Assembly (NCBI RefSeq): GCF_006442205.1
Contig: NZ_VFVR01000002.1
Location: 248,001-312,000, forward strand
Origin: Mesorhizobium sp. B2-3-12
Lineage (GTDB): Bacteria; Pseudomonadota; Alphaproteobacteria; Rhizobiales; Rhizobiaceae
Direction of reading: 5' to 3'
DNA: 64,000 bases
How positions within the stretch are numbered: position 1 is the stretch's first letter; the number at the start of each line of letters is the position of its first letter. Positions 15,920-23,620 of this stretch are shown here, in pieces. The notes beneath the pieces are model-generated. The model was given only the letters and a program-made list of their open reading frames with translations, had not been told where the DNA came from and did not search any database. A program made the translations under genes and the position numbers.

Positions 15920-17194
15920 ATGGCGCAGAAGACGTTCGCCTTTTTCCCGGAAGCCGCCTACGGCCCGGCGCTCAATTCCGTCGGCATCGCGCAAGCGGTC
16001 GAGGCGCGCGGCCACAAGGCGGTGTTCCTGTCCGACCCGGGCTTTGTCGAGGTCTACAGGGGCTACGGCTTCGAGGCGCATCCGGTGAACCTCTCCGAAC
16101 CGATGCCGCCGGAACAGATGGCGAAATTCTGGGAGGACTTCATCAACGGCCACATCCCCAACTTCCGCAAGTCGCCCTACGACCAGGTCGACAATTACGT
16201 CAAGGATTGCTGGACGGCGATCGTCGACAGCGCCAAATGGGCGCAGAAGGACCTGCCGCGCGTGCTCGCCTCCATCAAGCCTGACGTGATCTGCGTCGAC
16301 AACGTCATCCTGTTTCCCGCGATCAAGCAGTTCGGCAAGCCTTGGGTGCGCGTCATCTCCTGCTCGGAAAACGAGATCGAGGACGAGGACATCCCGCCGC
16401 ACCTCTCAGGCTGCGGCGAGAACGACCATGCCGGCCACCAGCGCTACCGCGACCATTTCAACGCGGTGATCAAGCCGATCCATGACGACTTCAACGCCTT
16501 CCTGACCGCCAACAATGAGGCGCCCTATCCGATCGGCCAGTTCTTCGAGGCCTCACCCTATCTGAACCTGCTTCTCTATCCCGAAGCGGCGAAATTCAAG
16601 CGCCACCATCCGCTCGATCCGGCAAAATTCCAGTATCTCGAAGGCTGCGTGCGGCAGGAAAAACCCTACGCCGTGCCGACCTTCGCTGAGAATAATGACG
16701 GCCCGTTGCTCTACGTCTCGTTCGGCAGCCTGGGCGCCGGCGATGTCGACCTGTTGAAGCGGATCATCGCCACGCTCGGCAAGACGCGCTATCGCGCGCT
16801 GGTCAATGTCGGCGGCTACAAGGACCAGTACACCGACGTCCCCGGCAACGTCATCGGCGACAGCTGGTTCCCGCAGCCTTCGGTGATCCCGCAGGTCGAT
16901 GCCGTGATCCACCATGGCGGCAACAACTCGTTCACCGAATGCCTCTATTTCGGCAAGCCGGCCATCATCATGCCCTATGTTTGGGACGGCCACGACAACG
17001 CCACGCGCGTCCAGGAAACCGGCCACGGCTTCGGCATGCCGCGTTACGATTGGACCGATGCGGAACTGGTCGCCAGGGTCGAAGCCTGCCTGACCGATCC
17101 GGCGATGAAGGCGAAGCTGGCGAAGACCTCGGCACAGATGCAGGCGCAGAACGGGCCTGAGAAGGCCGCGGGCTTGTTGGAAGCGCTGCTGTGA
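15920..17194 (+). CDS. UGT/MGT-like glycosyltransferase (paralogue 2)
   Basis: A 424-residue GT-B glycosyltransferase, clearly paralogous to 9350-10633. Shared blocks are FFPEAAYGPALNSVGIAQA, PDVICVDNVILFPAI, EASPYLNLLL, FQYLEGCVR, LYVSFGSLGAGD, SWFPQPSV, VIHHGGNNSFTECLYFG and PYVWDGHDNATR. The HGGNNS and WDGHDNA motifs correspond to the donor-binding loop of GT1 enzymes. Ribosome binding site GGAG 7 nt before ATG 15920. It sits directly behind the PotA-type ATPase and before the three cupins. The acceptor could be the imported amine or a pathway intermediate; that is inference only. Confidence 0.85.
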   Translation: MAQKTFAFFPEAAYGPALNSVGIAQAVEARGHKAVFLSDPGFVEVYRGYGFEAHPVNLSEPMPPEQMAKFWEDFINGHIPNFRKSPYDQVDNYVKDCWTAIVDSAKWAQKDLPRVLASIKPDVICVDNVILFPAIKQFGKPWVRVISCSENEIEDEDIPPHLSGCGENDHAGHQRYRDHFNAVIKPIHDDFNAFLTANNEAPYPIGQFFEASPYLNLLLYPEAAKFKRHHPLDPAKFQYLEGCVRQEKPYAVPTFAENNDGPLLYVSFGSLGAGDVDLLKRIIATLGKTRYRALVNVGGYKDQYTDVPGNVIGDSWFPQPSVIPQVDAVIHHGGNNSFTECLYFGKPAIIMPYVWDGHDNATRVQETGHGFGMPRYDWTDAELVARVEACLTDPAMKAKLAKTSAQMQAQNGPEKAAGLLEALL

Positions 17195-17215
17195 TCGAGA
17201 TGTCGAGCCCAGGCA

Positions 17216-17369
17216 CCCCCCTCTGGCCTGCCGGCCATCTCCCCCGCAAGGAGGGAGATCGGCGGTTTCGCCGCTGGCTCTCACTCTGCGATCTTGGTGA
17301 TTGGCGAAAGCCGAGACATCATCTGATCTCCCCCCTTGAGGGGGAGATGTCCGGCAGGACAGAGGGGGG
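17216..17369. repeat. ~154-bp palindromic intergenic repeat, copy 2
   Basis: The same element as 5281-5432: CCCCCTCTGGCCTGCCGG at the left end, CCGGCAGGACAGAGGGGGG at the right, and GGCGAAAGCCGAG in the middle. The inner arm differs slightly (CCCCCGCAAGGAGGGAG). It lies between the glycosyltransferase and the first cupin gene, inside a probable operon. Confidence 0.8.
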
Positions 17370-17423
17370 CCTCGTAGAGTGGCAACGCATCAATGCTCGG
17401 CGTCATAACTGCGGAGCATGCCC

Positions 17424-17774
17424 ATGACCTCCTCCGCCCCGCACCTCCACCAGGCGTCCACCCGCACCGACCTCGTCGACTGGGGCGCCCAGCCCGATTC
17501 GCTGGAAGGCACCTCGCACTCCACCGGCAAGCTCGTGCACAAGGGCCCCAACAATCAGCCGGAGTCAGGCATCTGGGTGTGTACGCCGGGCCGCTGGCGG
17601 CTCTCTATCCCGCGCGACGAACTCTGCCACTTCGTGTCCGGCCGCGCGACCTACCGCTCCGATGTCGGCGAGGTGATAGAAGTTACGGCCGGAACCGTGG
17701 TCATGTTCCCTGCCGGCTGGACGGGCGAATGCACGGTTCATGAGACCATGCGCAACGTCTACATGCTGGCCTGA
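17424..17774 (+). CDS. Cupin-domain protein (DUF861/Cupin_3-like), first of three
   Basis: A 116-residue single-domain cupin. The start at 17424 is preferred to ATG 17418 because GGAG lies 7 nt upstream. The core reads DWGAQPDSLEG, then WVCTPGRWRLSIPRDELCHFVSGRATY, then GTVVMFPAGWTGECTVHETMRNVYML, matching the EutQ/ureidoglycine-aminohydrolase-like Cupin_3 family. Only Glu and His of the usual metal set (ELCHF) are evident, so metal binding may be absent or altered. It is followed at short spacing by two paralogues and an aldehyde dehydrogenase. The activity is unknown. Confidence 0.85.
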   Translation: MTSSAPHLHQASTRTDLVDWGAQPDSLEGTSHSTGKLVHKGPNNQPESGIWVCTPGRWRLSIPRDELCHFVSGRATYRSDVGEVIEVTAGTVVMFPAGWTGECTVHETMRNVYMLA

Positions 17775-17803
17775 GCAAGAAATCAGCCGCATAGGAGCAC
17801 GAC

Positions 17804-18145
17804 ATGCCGACACCGCACTGGCCTGATGCCGCAAGCGTGGAACTGGAGGATTGGGGCGCGGGCGCCAACACGCTCGCCGGCGCGCCGCGGGCCTCAGGCA
17901 AGATCCTCTCAAGCAATCCGGACGGATCGAGCGAATGCGGCCTGTGGTCCTGCACGCCGGGCACCCGCAAGGTCAGCTTTGCCACTGACGAATTCTGTCA
18001 TTTCCTGTCGGGACGCGGCAGCTATGTCAGGGACGACGGCGAAGACATTCCGGTCGAGGCCGGCACGCTCGTCTTCTTCCCCGCCGGCTGGACAGGCATC
18101 TCCATCATCACGCAAACGCTGACCAAGGCCTTCATGTGCCGGTGA
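17804..18145 (+). CDS. Cupin-domain protein (DUF861/Cupin_3-like), second of three
   Basis: 113 residues, paralogous to its two neighbours: LEDWGAGANTLAG, GLWSCTPGTRKVSFATDEFCHFLSGRGSY, GTLVFFPAGWTGISIITQTL. It is the most divergent of the three: the C-terminal TVHET of the others is replaced by IITQT, removing a possible ligand His. Good ribosome binding site AGGAG 6 nt before ATG. The gap to the preceding cupin is 29 bp and to the next 22 bp. Confidence 0.85.
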   Translation: MPTPHWPDAASVELEDWGAGANTLAGAPRASGKILSSNPDGSSECGLWSCTPGTRKVSFATDEFCHFLSGRGSYVRDDGEDIPVEAGTLVFFPAGWTGISIITQTLTKAFMCR

Positions 18146-18167
18146 GCATTTTACCAGGGAAATCCAT

Positions 18168-18512
18168 ATGACCACGCCGATCATGCAATCGCCGCCTGCC
18201 ATCACGGACCTCGTCGACTGGGGTGTCATCCCGACGATGATCGAGGGGCAATCCCACACCTCGGGCAAGCTGCTCCACAAAGGCCCGGAAGGCCGTTCCG
18301 AATGCGGCCTATGGGTCTGCACCCCGGGCAAATGGCACTGCCACGTCACCCGGGACGAGTTCTGCCACTTCCTGGAGGGGCGTTGCACCTATGTCCATGA
18401 ATCCGGCGAGGTCATCGAGATCGCGCCGGACACGGCGGCCTTCTTTCCGCAGGACTGGAAAGGCGTCTGCACCGTCCATGAGACGATCAAGAAGATCTAC
18501 ATGATCCGCTGA
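18168..18512 (+). CDS. Cupin-domain protein (DUF861/Cupin_3-like), third of three
   Basis: 114 residues. It is closer to the first cupin than to the second: TDLVDWGVIPTMIEG, GLWVCTPGKWHCHVTRDEFCHFLEGRCTY, then DWKGVCTVHETIKKIYMIR. Unlike the others it has the extra WHCHV, giving two more His/Cys candidates for a metal site. It precedes the aldehyde dehydrogenase by 20 bp. A heteromeric assembly of the three cupins is conceivable but not shown. Confidence 0.85.
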   Translation: MTTPIMQSPPAITDLVDWGVIPTMIEGQSHTSGKLLHKGPEGRSECGLWVCTPGKWHCHVTRDEFCHFLEGRCTYVHESGEVIEIAPDTAAFFPQDWKGVCTVHETIKKIYMIR

Positions 18513-18532
18513 GCGGGCCAGAGAGGATGTCC

Positions 18533-20041
18533 ATGCAGTTCGCCCCCGACCGGCCGACTTTCTTCGTCAATCCGGACTACCGGCCGATGACTGGTGCGGC
18601 GAAACCGGTGATCGATCCGGCCACGCTGGAGACGGTCGGCGCCATTGCTTTAACCAGCGACGGCGAGATCGACGCCGCCCTCACCGCCGCGACCAAGGCG
18701 CAGCTTGCCTGGAAAAAGCTCGACGCCAAGAGCCGGGCAAAGCATCTGCACGCCGTCGCCAACGCCATCGAGGCGGCGGATTTCACGCGCTGCGCCGAAC
18801 TGATGGTGCGCGAGATGGGCAAGCCCTATCCCGAAGCCATCGGCGAGATCGCCAATTGCGCGCCGATCTTCCGCTACTATGCCGAGATGGCGCGCGACGA
18901 TGCCGGCAAGGTCGCCGGCACGACACAGGCCGGCTCGTTCCAGTATGCGCGCTATGAGCCCTACGGCGTCTCCGTCCACATCATGCCCTACAACTTCCCG
19001 ATCCTGCTGATGTGCTGGACCGTTGCCGCCTCGCTCGCCGCCGGCAACGCCTGCGTCATCAAGCCGGCGGAAGCGACGACGCTGTCGACGCTGGAGTACA
19101 TGACCGTCTTCCGCGCGCTGCCGGAAGGCCTGGTCTCCTGCCTGCCGGGCGGCGCGGCCACGGCGCAGGCACTAATCACTTCGGATCGCACCCATGCGGT
19201 TGCGTTCACCGGCTCGGTCGCCGCCGGCAAGGCGGTCGCGGTGGCCTGCGCCGAGCGCATGAAGCCCAGTGTCATCGAGGCCGGCGGCAGCGATCCGCTG
19301 ATCATCAGCCAACATGCGCCGCTCGACGTGGCGGCGGCCGGCAGCGTCACCGCCGCCTTCCATCTCACTGGGCAGGTCTGCACTTCGGCCGAGCGCTTTT
19401 TCGTCGTCGATGCCGTGCACGACCACTTTGTCGAGCTGTTTGCGCAGAAGACCCGCGCGCTGCGCATCGGCAAGGGCATGGACAAGACCGAGATCGGACC
19501 GCTGGTCAGCGAAGCGGCAAGAGCCAAGGTGATGCGGCTGGTCGATGACGCGATCCGCAACGGCGCCACCGCTGTCACTGGCGGGCGCATTCCGCCGGCG
19601 CACAACACCGGCTGGTTCTACGAACCGACCATTCTGACCGGCGTCACCCCGGATATGGCGATCGTGCGTGAGGAGTGTTTCGGCCCAGTCGCCGCGATCT
19701 GCCGGGTGAAGGATTTCGACGAGGCGATCCGGCTTGCCAATGACAGCCCGTTCGGCCTCGGCGCCTCGGTCTTCACCACGGATCTGGCCGAAGCCCATGA
19801 GGCGGCCGAACGGCTTGAGGCCGGCATGGTCTGGGTCAACAACCCGTTGATCGACAATGACGCCTTGCCCTTCGGCGGCTGGAAGGCTTCCGGTCTAGGC
19901 CGCGAACTCGGGCGCCAGGGGCTCGATGCCTTCCGCCGCTCCAAGATGGTGATCATCGACCACAGACCGGCAATCCAGGACTGGTGGTACCCCTATCCCG
20001 ACAGCTGGTTTCGCGAAACCGGCGGCCGCAAACACGTATGA
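18533..20041 (+). CDS. NAD(P)-dependent aldehyde dehydrogenase
   Basis: A 502-residue ALDH with all catalytic elements: oxyanion Asn154 in MPYNFP, the cofactor motif FTGS at 225-228, general base Glu249 (VIEAGG), nucleophile Cys283 (GQVCTSAERFF) and EECFGPVA. It resembles succinate-semialdehyde/gamma-aminobutyraldehyde-type enzymes. In a Puu-like route it would oxidise the aldehyde made by the FAD oxidase at 6673. Start at ATG 18533 with AGAGG 6 nt upstream; ATG 18527 is adjacent. Last gene of the operon, closed by the hairpin at 20046. Confidence 0.9.
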   Translation: MQFAPDRPTFFVNPDYRPMTGAAKPVIDPATLETVGAIALTSDGEIDAALTAATKAQLAWKKLDAKSRAKHLHAVANAIEAADFTRCAELMVREMGKPYPEAIGEIANCAPIFRYYAEMARDDAGKVAGTTQAGSFQYARYEPYGVSVHIMPYNFPILLMCWTVAASLAAGNACVIKPAEATTLSTLEYMTVFRALPEGLVSCLPGGAATAQALITSDRTHAVAFTGSVAAGKAVAVACAERMKPSVIEAGGSDPLIISQHAPLDVAAAGSVTAAFHLTGQVCTSAERFFVVDAVHDHFVELFAQKTRALRIGKGMDKTEIGPLVSEAARAKVMRLVDDAIRNGATAVTGGRIPPAHNTGWFYEPTILTGVTPDMAIVREECFGPVAAICRVKDFDEAIRLANDSPFGLGASVFTTDLAEAHEAAERLEAGMVWVNNPLIDNDALPFGGWKASGLGRELGRQGLDAFRRSKMVIIDHRPAIQDWWYPYPDSWFRETGGRKHV

Positions 20042-20045
20042 AGTA

Positions 20046-20070
20046 GGGCGCGCGGCACAGCCGCGCGCCC
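20046..20070 (+). terminator. Hairpin after the aldehyde dehydrogenase
   Basis: GGGCGCGCGGC (20046-20056) and GCCGCGCGCCC (20060-20070) form a perfect 11-bp stem with an ACA loop, 4 bp after the stop codon and between convergent genes. No T-run follows, so it may work with Rho or as an mRNA 3-prime end stabiliser. Confidence 0.6.
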
Positions 20071-20091
20071 ATATGCTTATGCCTCGATCCG

Positions 20092-20832
20092 TTAGGGCGT
20101 CGTTCCCGCCTGAAGCTTGGCCGCCGCCTGATCGATCTTGCCGGCGAGCACGCCTTGGGCCCACGCCGTGACCTCGGCGTCGACGGGCTTGTTGGCCATG
20201 TCCGTCAGCGCTGCATCGAGCGACGCCGGGTCGGTCCCGACCGCGGCTGCATCGACCACTTTCTGCTGGGCAGCGACCTGCTCCGTCAAATCCGATATCT
20301 GTCCGGGCAAGGCCGCCTGATCCTCGGGCGACATGGCGGCTATCTCCTCCGGGGTCAGCGATGTCAACGCGGCCAGCTGCGCATTCAGAGCATCCAGCTG
20401 GGTCTGCGCATTCTTGGCCTTTGCGGACTGCGTCACGAATGCCTGAATGGCGGCGAACTTCTTGCTCTTGGAGTTCATATAGGCGTTGATATTGCGCTGC
20501 AGCGAGTTCAGCCGGCCGAGTTTGGCGTGGATGTTCTTCTCCTTCGGCGAGACGTTTGTCGTCGTATCGGCCGTGGTGCTGGCTGTCGTGTCCGTGTCCG
20601 TCTTGGCTACCTGTCCCGGGGCCGAGGCGGACTTGCCATGCGAAGCACCGCTTTTGCCGTTACTATTGCTGTTGCCGCCGGCGTTACCGTGACCATTGCC
20701 GTTGCCGCCATTGCCGCCGCCGCTATTGCCACCGCCATTCCCGTGCCCGTTGCCGCCGGCTCCGGCAAGCGCCGGAGACGCCAGAAGCGCCAATGCGGCA
20801 ATCGCCGCGAAAAGAGTTTTTCGATTAGTCAT
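20092..20832 (-). CDS. Secreted Gly/Asn-rich protein of unknown function
   Basis: 246 residues. Residues 1-23 are a signal peptide (AALALLASPALA). Residues 24-60 are almost only Gly, Asn and His (NGHGNGGGN-type repeats). Residues ~60-95 are Ser/Thr/Asp-rich. From ~97 on the chain is Ala/Gln-rich, predicted helical and partly coiled-coil (KNAQTQLDALNAQLAALTSL, LTEQVAAQQKVVDAA). AGGAGG stands 6 nt before ATG. The layout suggests an exported, partly disordered envelope or matrix protein. It is not part of either adjoining operon. Confidence 0.75.
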   Translation of the reverse strand: MTNRKTLFAAIAALALLASPALAGAGGNGHGNGGGNSGGGNGGNGNGHGNAGGNSNSNGKSGASHGKSASAPGQVAKTDTDTTASTTADTTTNVSPKEKNIHAKLGRLNSLQRNINAYMNSKSKKFAAIQAFVTQSAKAKNAQTQLDALNAQLAALTSLTPEEIAAMSPEDQAALPGQISDLTEQVAAQQKVVDAAAVGTDPASLDAALTDMANKPVDAEVTAWAQGVLAGKIDQAAAKLQAGTTP

Positions 20833-21111
20833 GGGTAACCTCCTCTGGGAATCGCCGCCCTATGCCCAGCCGCTAGGTCAAGTTCGTATGAGAAGTCGCT
20901 AATTGTGCGCAGTAAACTTTAGATAAATGCCGTCTCAATGCGCGAGCAGGGCAAGCAGAACGCGCAGCAACAGTTTGATATTGAACGCAAATCGCCACTC
21001 TTGAACTGTCGTGCTACTGAAGTCCCATGCCGGCCGGACCATGGTCCTAGGACGAATTCCAGGGAAAATGCGCGGGTGGTTTTTCGTCGCCTATTGCGCG
21101 GAAAGTAACAG
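20833..21111. other. Intergenic region, no gene supported
   Basis: A 279-bp spacer between two leftward genes. It would contain the promoter of the Gly-rich protein (a CTTGAC at ~20878-20883 read leftward has no clear -10 partner). A 71-codon frame at 20919-21134 is Arg/Cys-rich, lacks a ribosome binding site and overlaps the dehydrogenase, so it was not called. Confidence 0.4.
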
Positions 21112-21873
21112 TCAGCCGATACTTTCGCCGCCATCGATCACCAGCGCCTGCCCGGTCATGAAGGATGAGCGATCCGAGACCAGGAACAGGATCGCCTCGG
21201 CGATCTCTTCGGCCACGGCCCAGCGCCCCATCGGGATCTTGGTGCGGACATAGGTTTCGATTGCATCGCGTCCGCCCATCTGGGCGATGAACGGCTCGTT
21301 GAAGGGCGTGTCGACCCAGCCGGGGCAGAGCGCGTTGACGCGCACATTGTGCCGGGCATAGTCGAGCGACATCTGCCTGGTCATCGCCACCACGGCATGT
21401 TTCGACGTCGCATAGGCGATCATCTCGCGGTCATAGAAGACACCCGAATTCGAAGCCGTGTTGAGGATGACGCCGCCGCCTTGCGCGATCATCGACGGCA
21501 TGACGATCCTCGCCGCCAGGAATTGTGCCCGCACATTGACCCGCCACGACGCATCCATGCCATCGGTCTCGACCTCGGTCAGCGTGCCGCCGACCTGGAT
21601 GCCGGCATGATTGTGCAGGATGTCGATGCGCCCATGCTTGTCGAGCGTACGGCCAAGGAGTTGGTCGACCGCATTGTCGTCGCGGACGTCGGTCGCGATC
21701 GCCTCGGCCCGACCTCCGACAGCGCGGATGTCCGATGCCGCGGCTTCGCCGGCGGCCTGATCCCTGTCTGCAATGACGACGACCGCGCCTTCCCTGGCCA
21801 TGATCATGGCGCCGGCGCGCCCGATGCCGGAGCCGGCGCCTGTCACCACGGCGATGCGGTCTTTGAGGATCAT
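21112..21873 (-). CDS. SDR-family NAD(P)-dependent oxidoreductase in the second polyamine-type operon
   Basis: 253 residues. Cofactor motif GAGSGIG at residues 12-18, NHAG at ~87-90, catalytic Ser-Tyr-Lys with YATSK, and C-terminal SSFMTGQALVIDGGESIG. The start ATG 21873 lies 10 nt after the stop of the permease gene, so it is the last gene of that transporter operon and likely acts on the imported compound or its product. The ribosome binding site is weak (GAAAG). An extension to 21924 would overlap the permease. Confidence 0.88.
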   Translation of the reverse strand: MILKDRIAVVTGAGSGIGRAGAMIMAREGAVVVIADRDQAAGEAAASDIRAVGGRAEAIATDVRDDNAVDQLLGRTLDKHGRIDILHNHAGIQVGGTLTEVETDGMDASWRVNVRAQFLAARIVMPSMIAQGGGVILNTASNSGVFYDREMIAYATSKHAVVAMTRQMSLDYARHNVRVNALCPGWVDTPFNEPFIAQMGGRDAIETYVRTKIPMGRWAVAEEIAEAILFLVSDRSSFMTGQALVIDGGESIG

Positions 21874-21883
21874 GGAGCGGCTT

Positions 21884-22696
21884 TCAGTTTGACGGCTTGC
21901 GCTGGCGCAATTGCCATTGGGCAAGCACCACGAGCAGCACGGAAGCGACGAGCACGATGGTCGCGATGGCGTTGATCTCCGGCGTCACCCCGCGCCGGAT
22001 CGAGGCAAAGACATAGATCGGCAGCGTCGTCTGCGCGCCAGCGACGAAGAAGGCGATGATGAAATCGTCGAAGGAGAAGGTGAAGGCGAGCAGGAAGCCG
22101 GCGACCACGGCGGGCATGATCTGCGGGAGCACGATCGAGCGGAAGGTCGTCAGCGGCGTGGCGTAGAGATCGCTTGAGGCTTCGACCAGATTGCGGTCGA
22201 GGCTGCCGAGCCGCGTGCCGACGATCATCGTCACCAGCGCCATCGAGAACAAGCCGTGCGCGGCGATGATCGAGCCGTAGCCGAGCGACAAGCGCGGCGG
22301 CTGATCGTTGGGCCAGATCGAGGCGAGGAACGGGTTGACGACGGCGAACAGCTGGACCAGCGCGACCAGCGTCGAGATGCCTATGACGACGCCGGGAACA
22401 ACGATAGCCGCTCCCAGCAATCCGTCGAAAACGGCGCGCGTGCGTGCGCCGACACGCGCCAGGCCAAGCGCTGCCGCGGTGCCGAAAACCGCCGCCAGCA
22501 GGGCGCTGGTGGTGGCGATGAACAGGCTGTTCTTCAGCGCCTCGACCAGGAACGGGTTGGACAGGGCCTTGCCGTACCACTGCACCGAGAAACCGGTGAA
22601 CTCGCTGGCATGGTGGCCGGCGTTGAAGGAAAACAGCACGACCAGCACGATCGGCAGGTAGAGGAACGCAAAGACGGCAATGACGAAGGCGCGCAT
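21884..22696 (-). CDS. ABC transporter permease, PotC type (second system)
   Basis: 270 residues with six spans. The EAA coupling loop reads VEASSDLYATPLTTFRSIVLP, followed by FSFDDFIIAFFVAGAQTTLP, the PotC-family channel motif. The start ATG shares a base with the stop of the upstream permease (22696), so the two are translationally coupled. Confidence 0.9.
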   Translation of the reverse strand: MRAFVIAVFAFLYLPIVLVVLFSFNAGHHASEFTGFSVQWYGKALSNPFLVEALKNSLFIATTSALLAAVFGTAAALGLARVGARTRAVFDGLLGAAIVVPGVVIGISTLVALVQLFAVVNPFLASIWPNDQPPRLSLGYGSIIAAHGLFSMALVTMIVGTRLGSLDRNLVEASSDLYATPLTTFRSIVLPQIMPAVVAGFLLAFTFSFDDFIIAFFVAGAQTTLPIYVFASIRRGVTPEINAIATIVLVASVLLVVLAQWQLRQRKPSN

Positions 22697-23586
22697 CAGA
22701 TGAGGTCCACCCGGCGAGCGCCCGCAACCCGGTTCGAAATACGATTGGCAACGACCAGCACCACCACCGAAACCAGCACCAGCGTGATCGCGATGGCCGA
22801 TCCGAACGGCCAGTTGCGCGACTGCAGAAACAGGTCGACCAGCGCGTTGCCGATGAAGAACACCTTGCCGCCGCCAAGCAGCGTCGGGATCAGATATTCG
22901 CCAAGCAGCAGGATCATCACCAGCGAGAAGCCGGTCATCACCCCCGGTAGCGACAGCTTCAGGGTCACGCCCAGGAAGGTGGAGAGCGGCTTTGCGCCGA
23001 GATCGGCGGAGGCTTCCAGCAGCCTGCGGTCGAGCCGCTCGAGGCTGACATAGATCGGCAGGATCATGAGCGGCAGATAGCCGTAGACGATGCCGAGCAG
23101 GACGGCGCCCGGCGTATTGATCAGCCTGACATCCTCGATGCCGACAAAGGCGAGCAGCGCCGGTATGCCGCGACCGCCCAGAATGTACATCCAGGCATAG
23201 GTCCGCATCAGCAGGCTGGTCCAGAACGGAATGACGACCAGCGCGAGCAGGATTAGCCGCCAGCGCGGCGGCGCTTTCAGGGCAAGGTAATAGGCGACAG
23301 GATAGGCAACGAGCAGGCAGGCGAGCGCGCCGACCGGCGCCAGCACCATCGTGTTCCAGAACGCCGTCGCCCGTGCCGGAAGGTTGGCATATTGCGCCAG
23401 CGTGAAGGCCGCCTGGTAGCCGCCCTCGGGCGCCCGCTCGCCGACGCTGAACACGGCGATGGCGACGAACGGCAGCACCAGGAACACCACCAGCCATGCC
23501 GTCGCCGGCGCGAGCAGCAAGGCGGTCAGGATATTATGCCGAAATCTGTTGCCGTGCATTGAAACCGCCCCGGTACCGGCGGACAT
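22696..23586 (-). CDS. ABC transporter permease, PotB type (second system)
   Basis: 296 residues with six spans. It shows PFWTSLLMRTYAWMYILGGRGIPAL near the middle and the coupling loop LEASADLGAKPLSTFLGVTLKLSLPG. The start may be 23586 or the internal ATG at 23559 (preceded by GGGGCGG); the first hydrophobic span begins after both. It follows the binding-protein gene by 34 bp. Confidence 0.88.
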   Translation of the reverse strand: MSAGTGAVSMHGNRFRHNILTALLLAPATAWLVVFLVLPFVAIAVFSVGERAPEGGYQAAFTLAQYANLPARATAFWNTMVLAPVGALACLLVAYPVAYYLALKAPPRWRLILLALVVIPFWTSLLMRTYAWMYILGGRGIPALLAFVGIEDVRLINTPGAVLLGIVYGYLPLMILPIYVSLERLDRRLLEASADLGAKPLSTFLGVTLKLSLPGVMTGFSLVMILLLGEYLIPTLLGGGKVFFIGNALVDLFLQSRNWPFGSAIAITLVLVSVVVLVVANRISNRVAGARRVDLI

Positions 23587-23620
23587 GGCCCGCCGGTCGA
23601 TTGTCCCTGTGAGGCCGGTC

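Noticed and set aside
20919..21134. A 71-codon frame between the Gly-rich protein and the dehydrogenase
   Set aside because: Overlaps the dehydrogenase stop, no ribosome binding site, and amino-acid use unlike neighbours.
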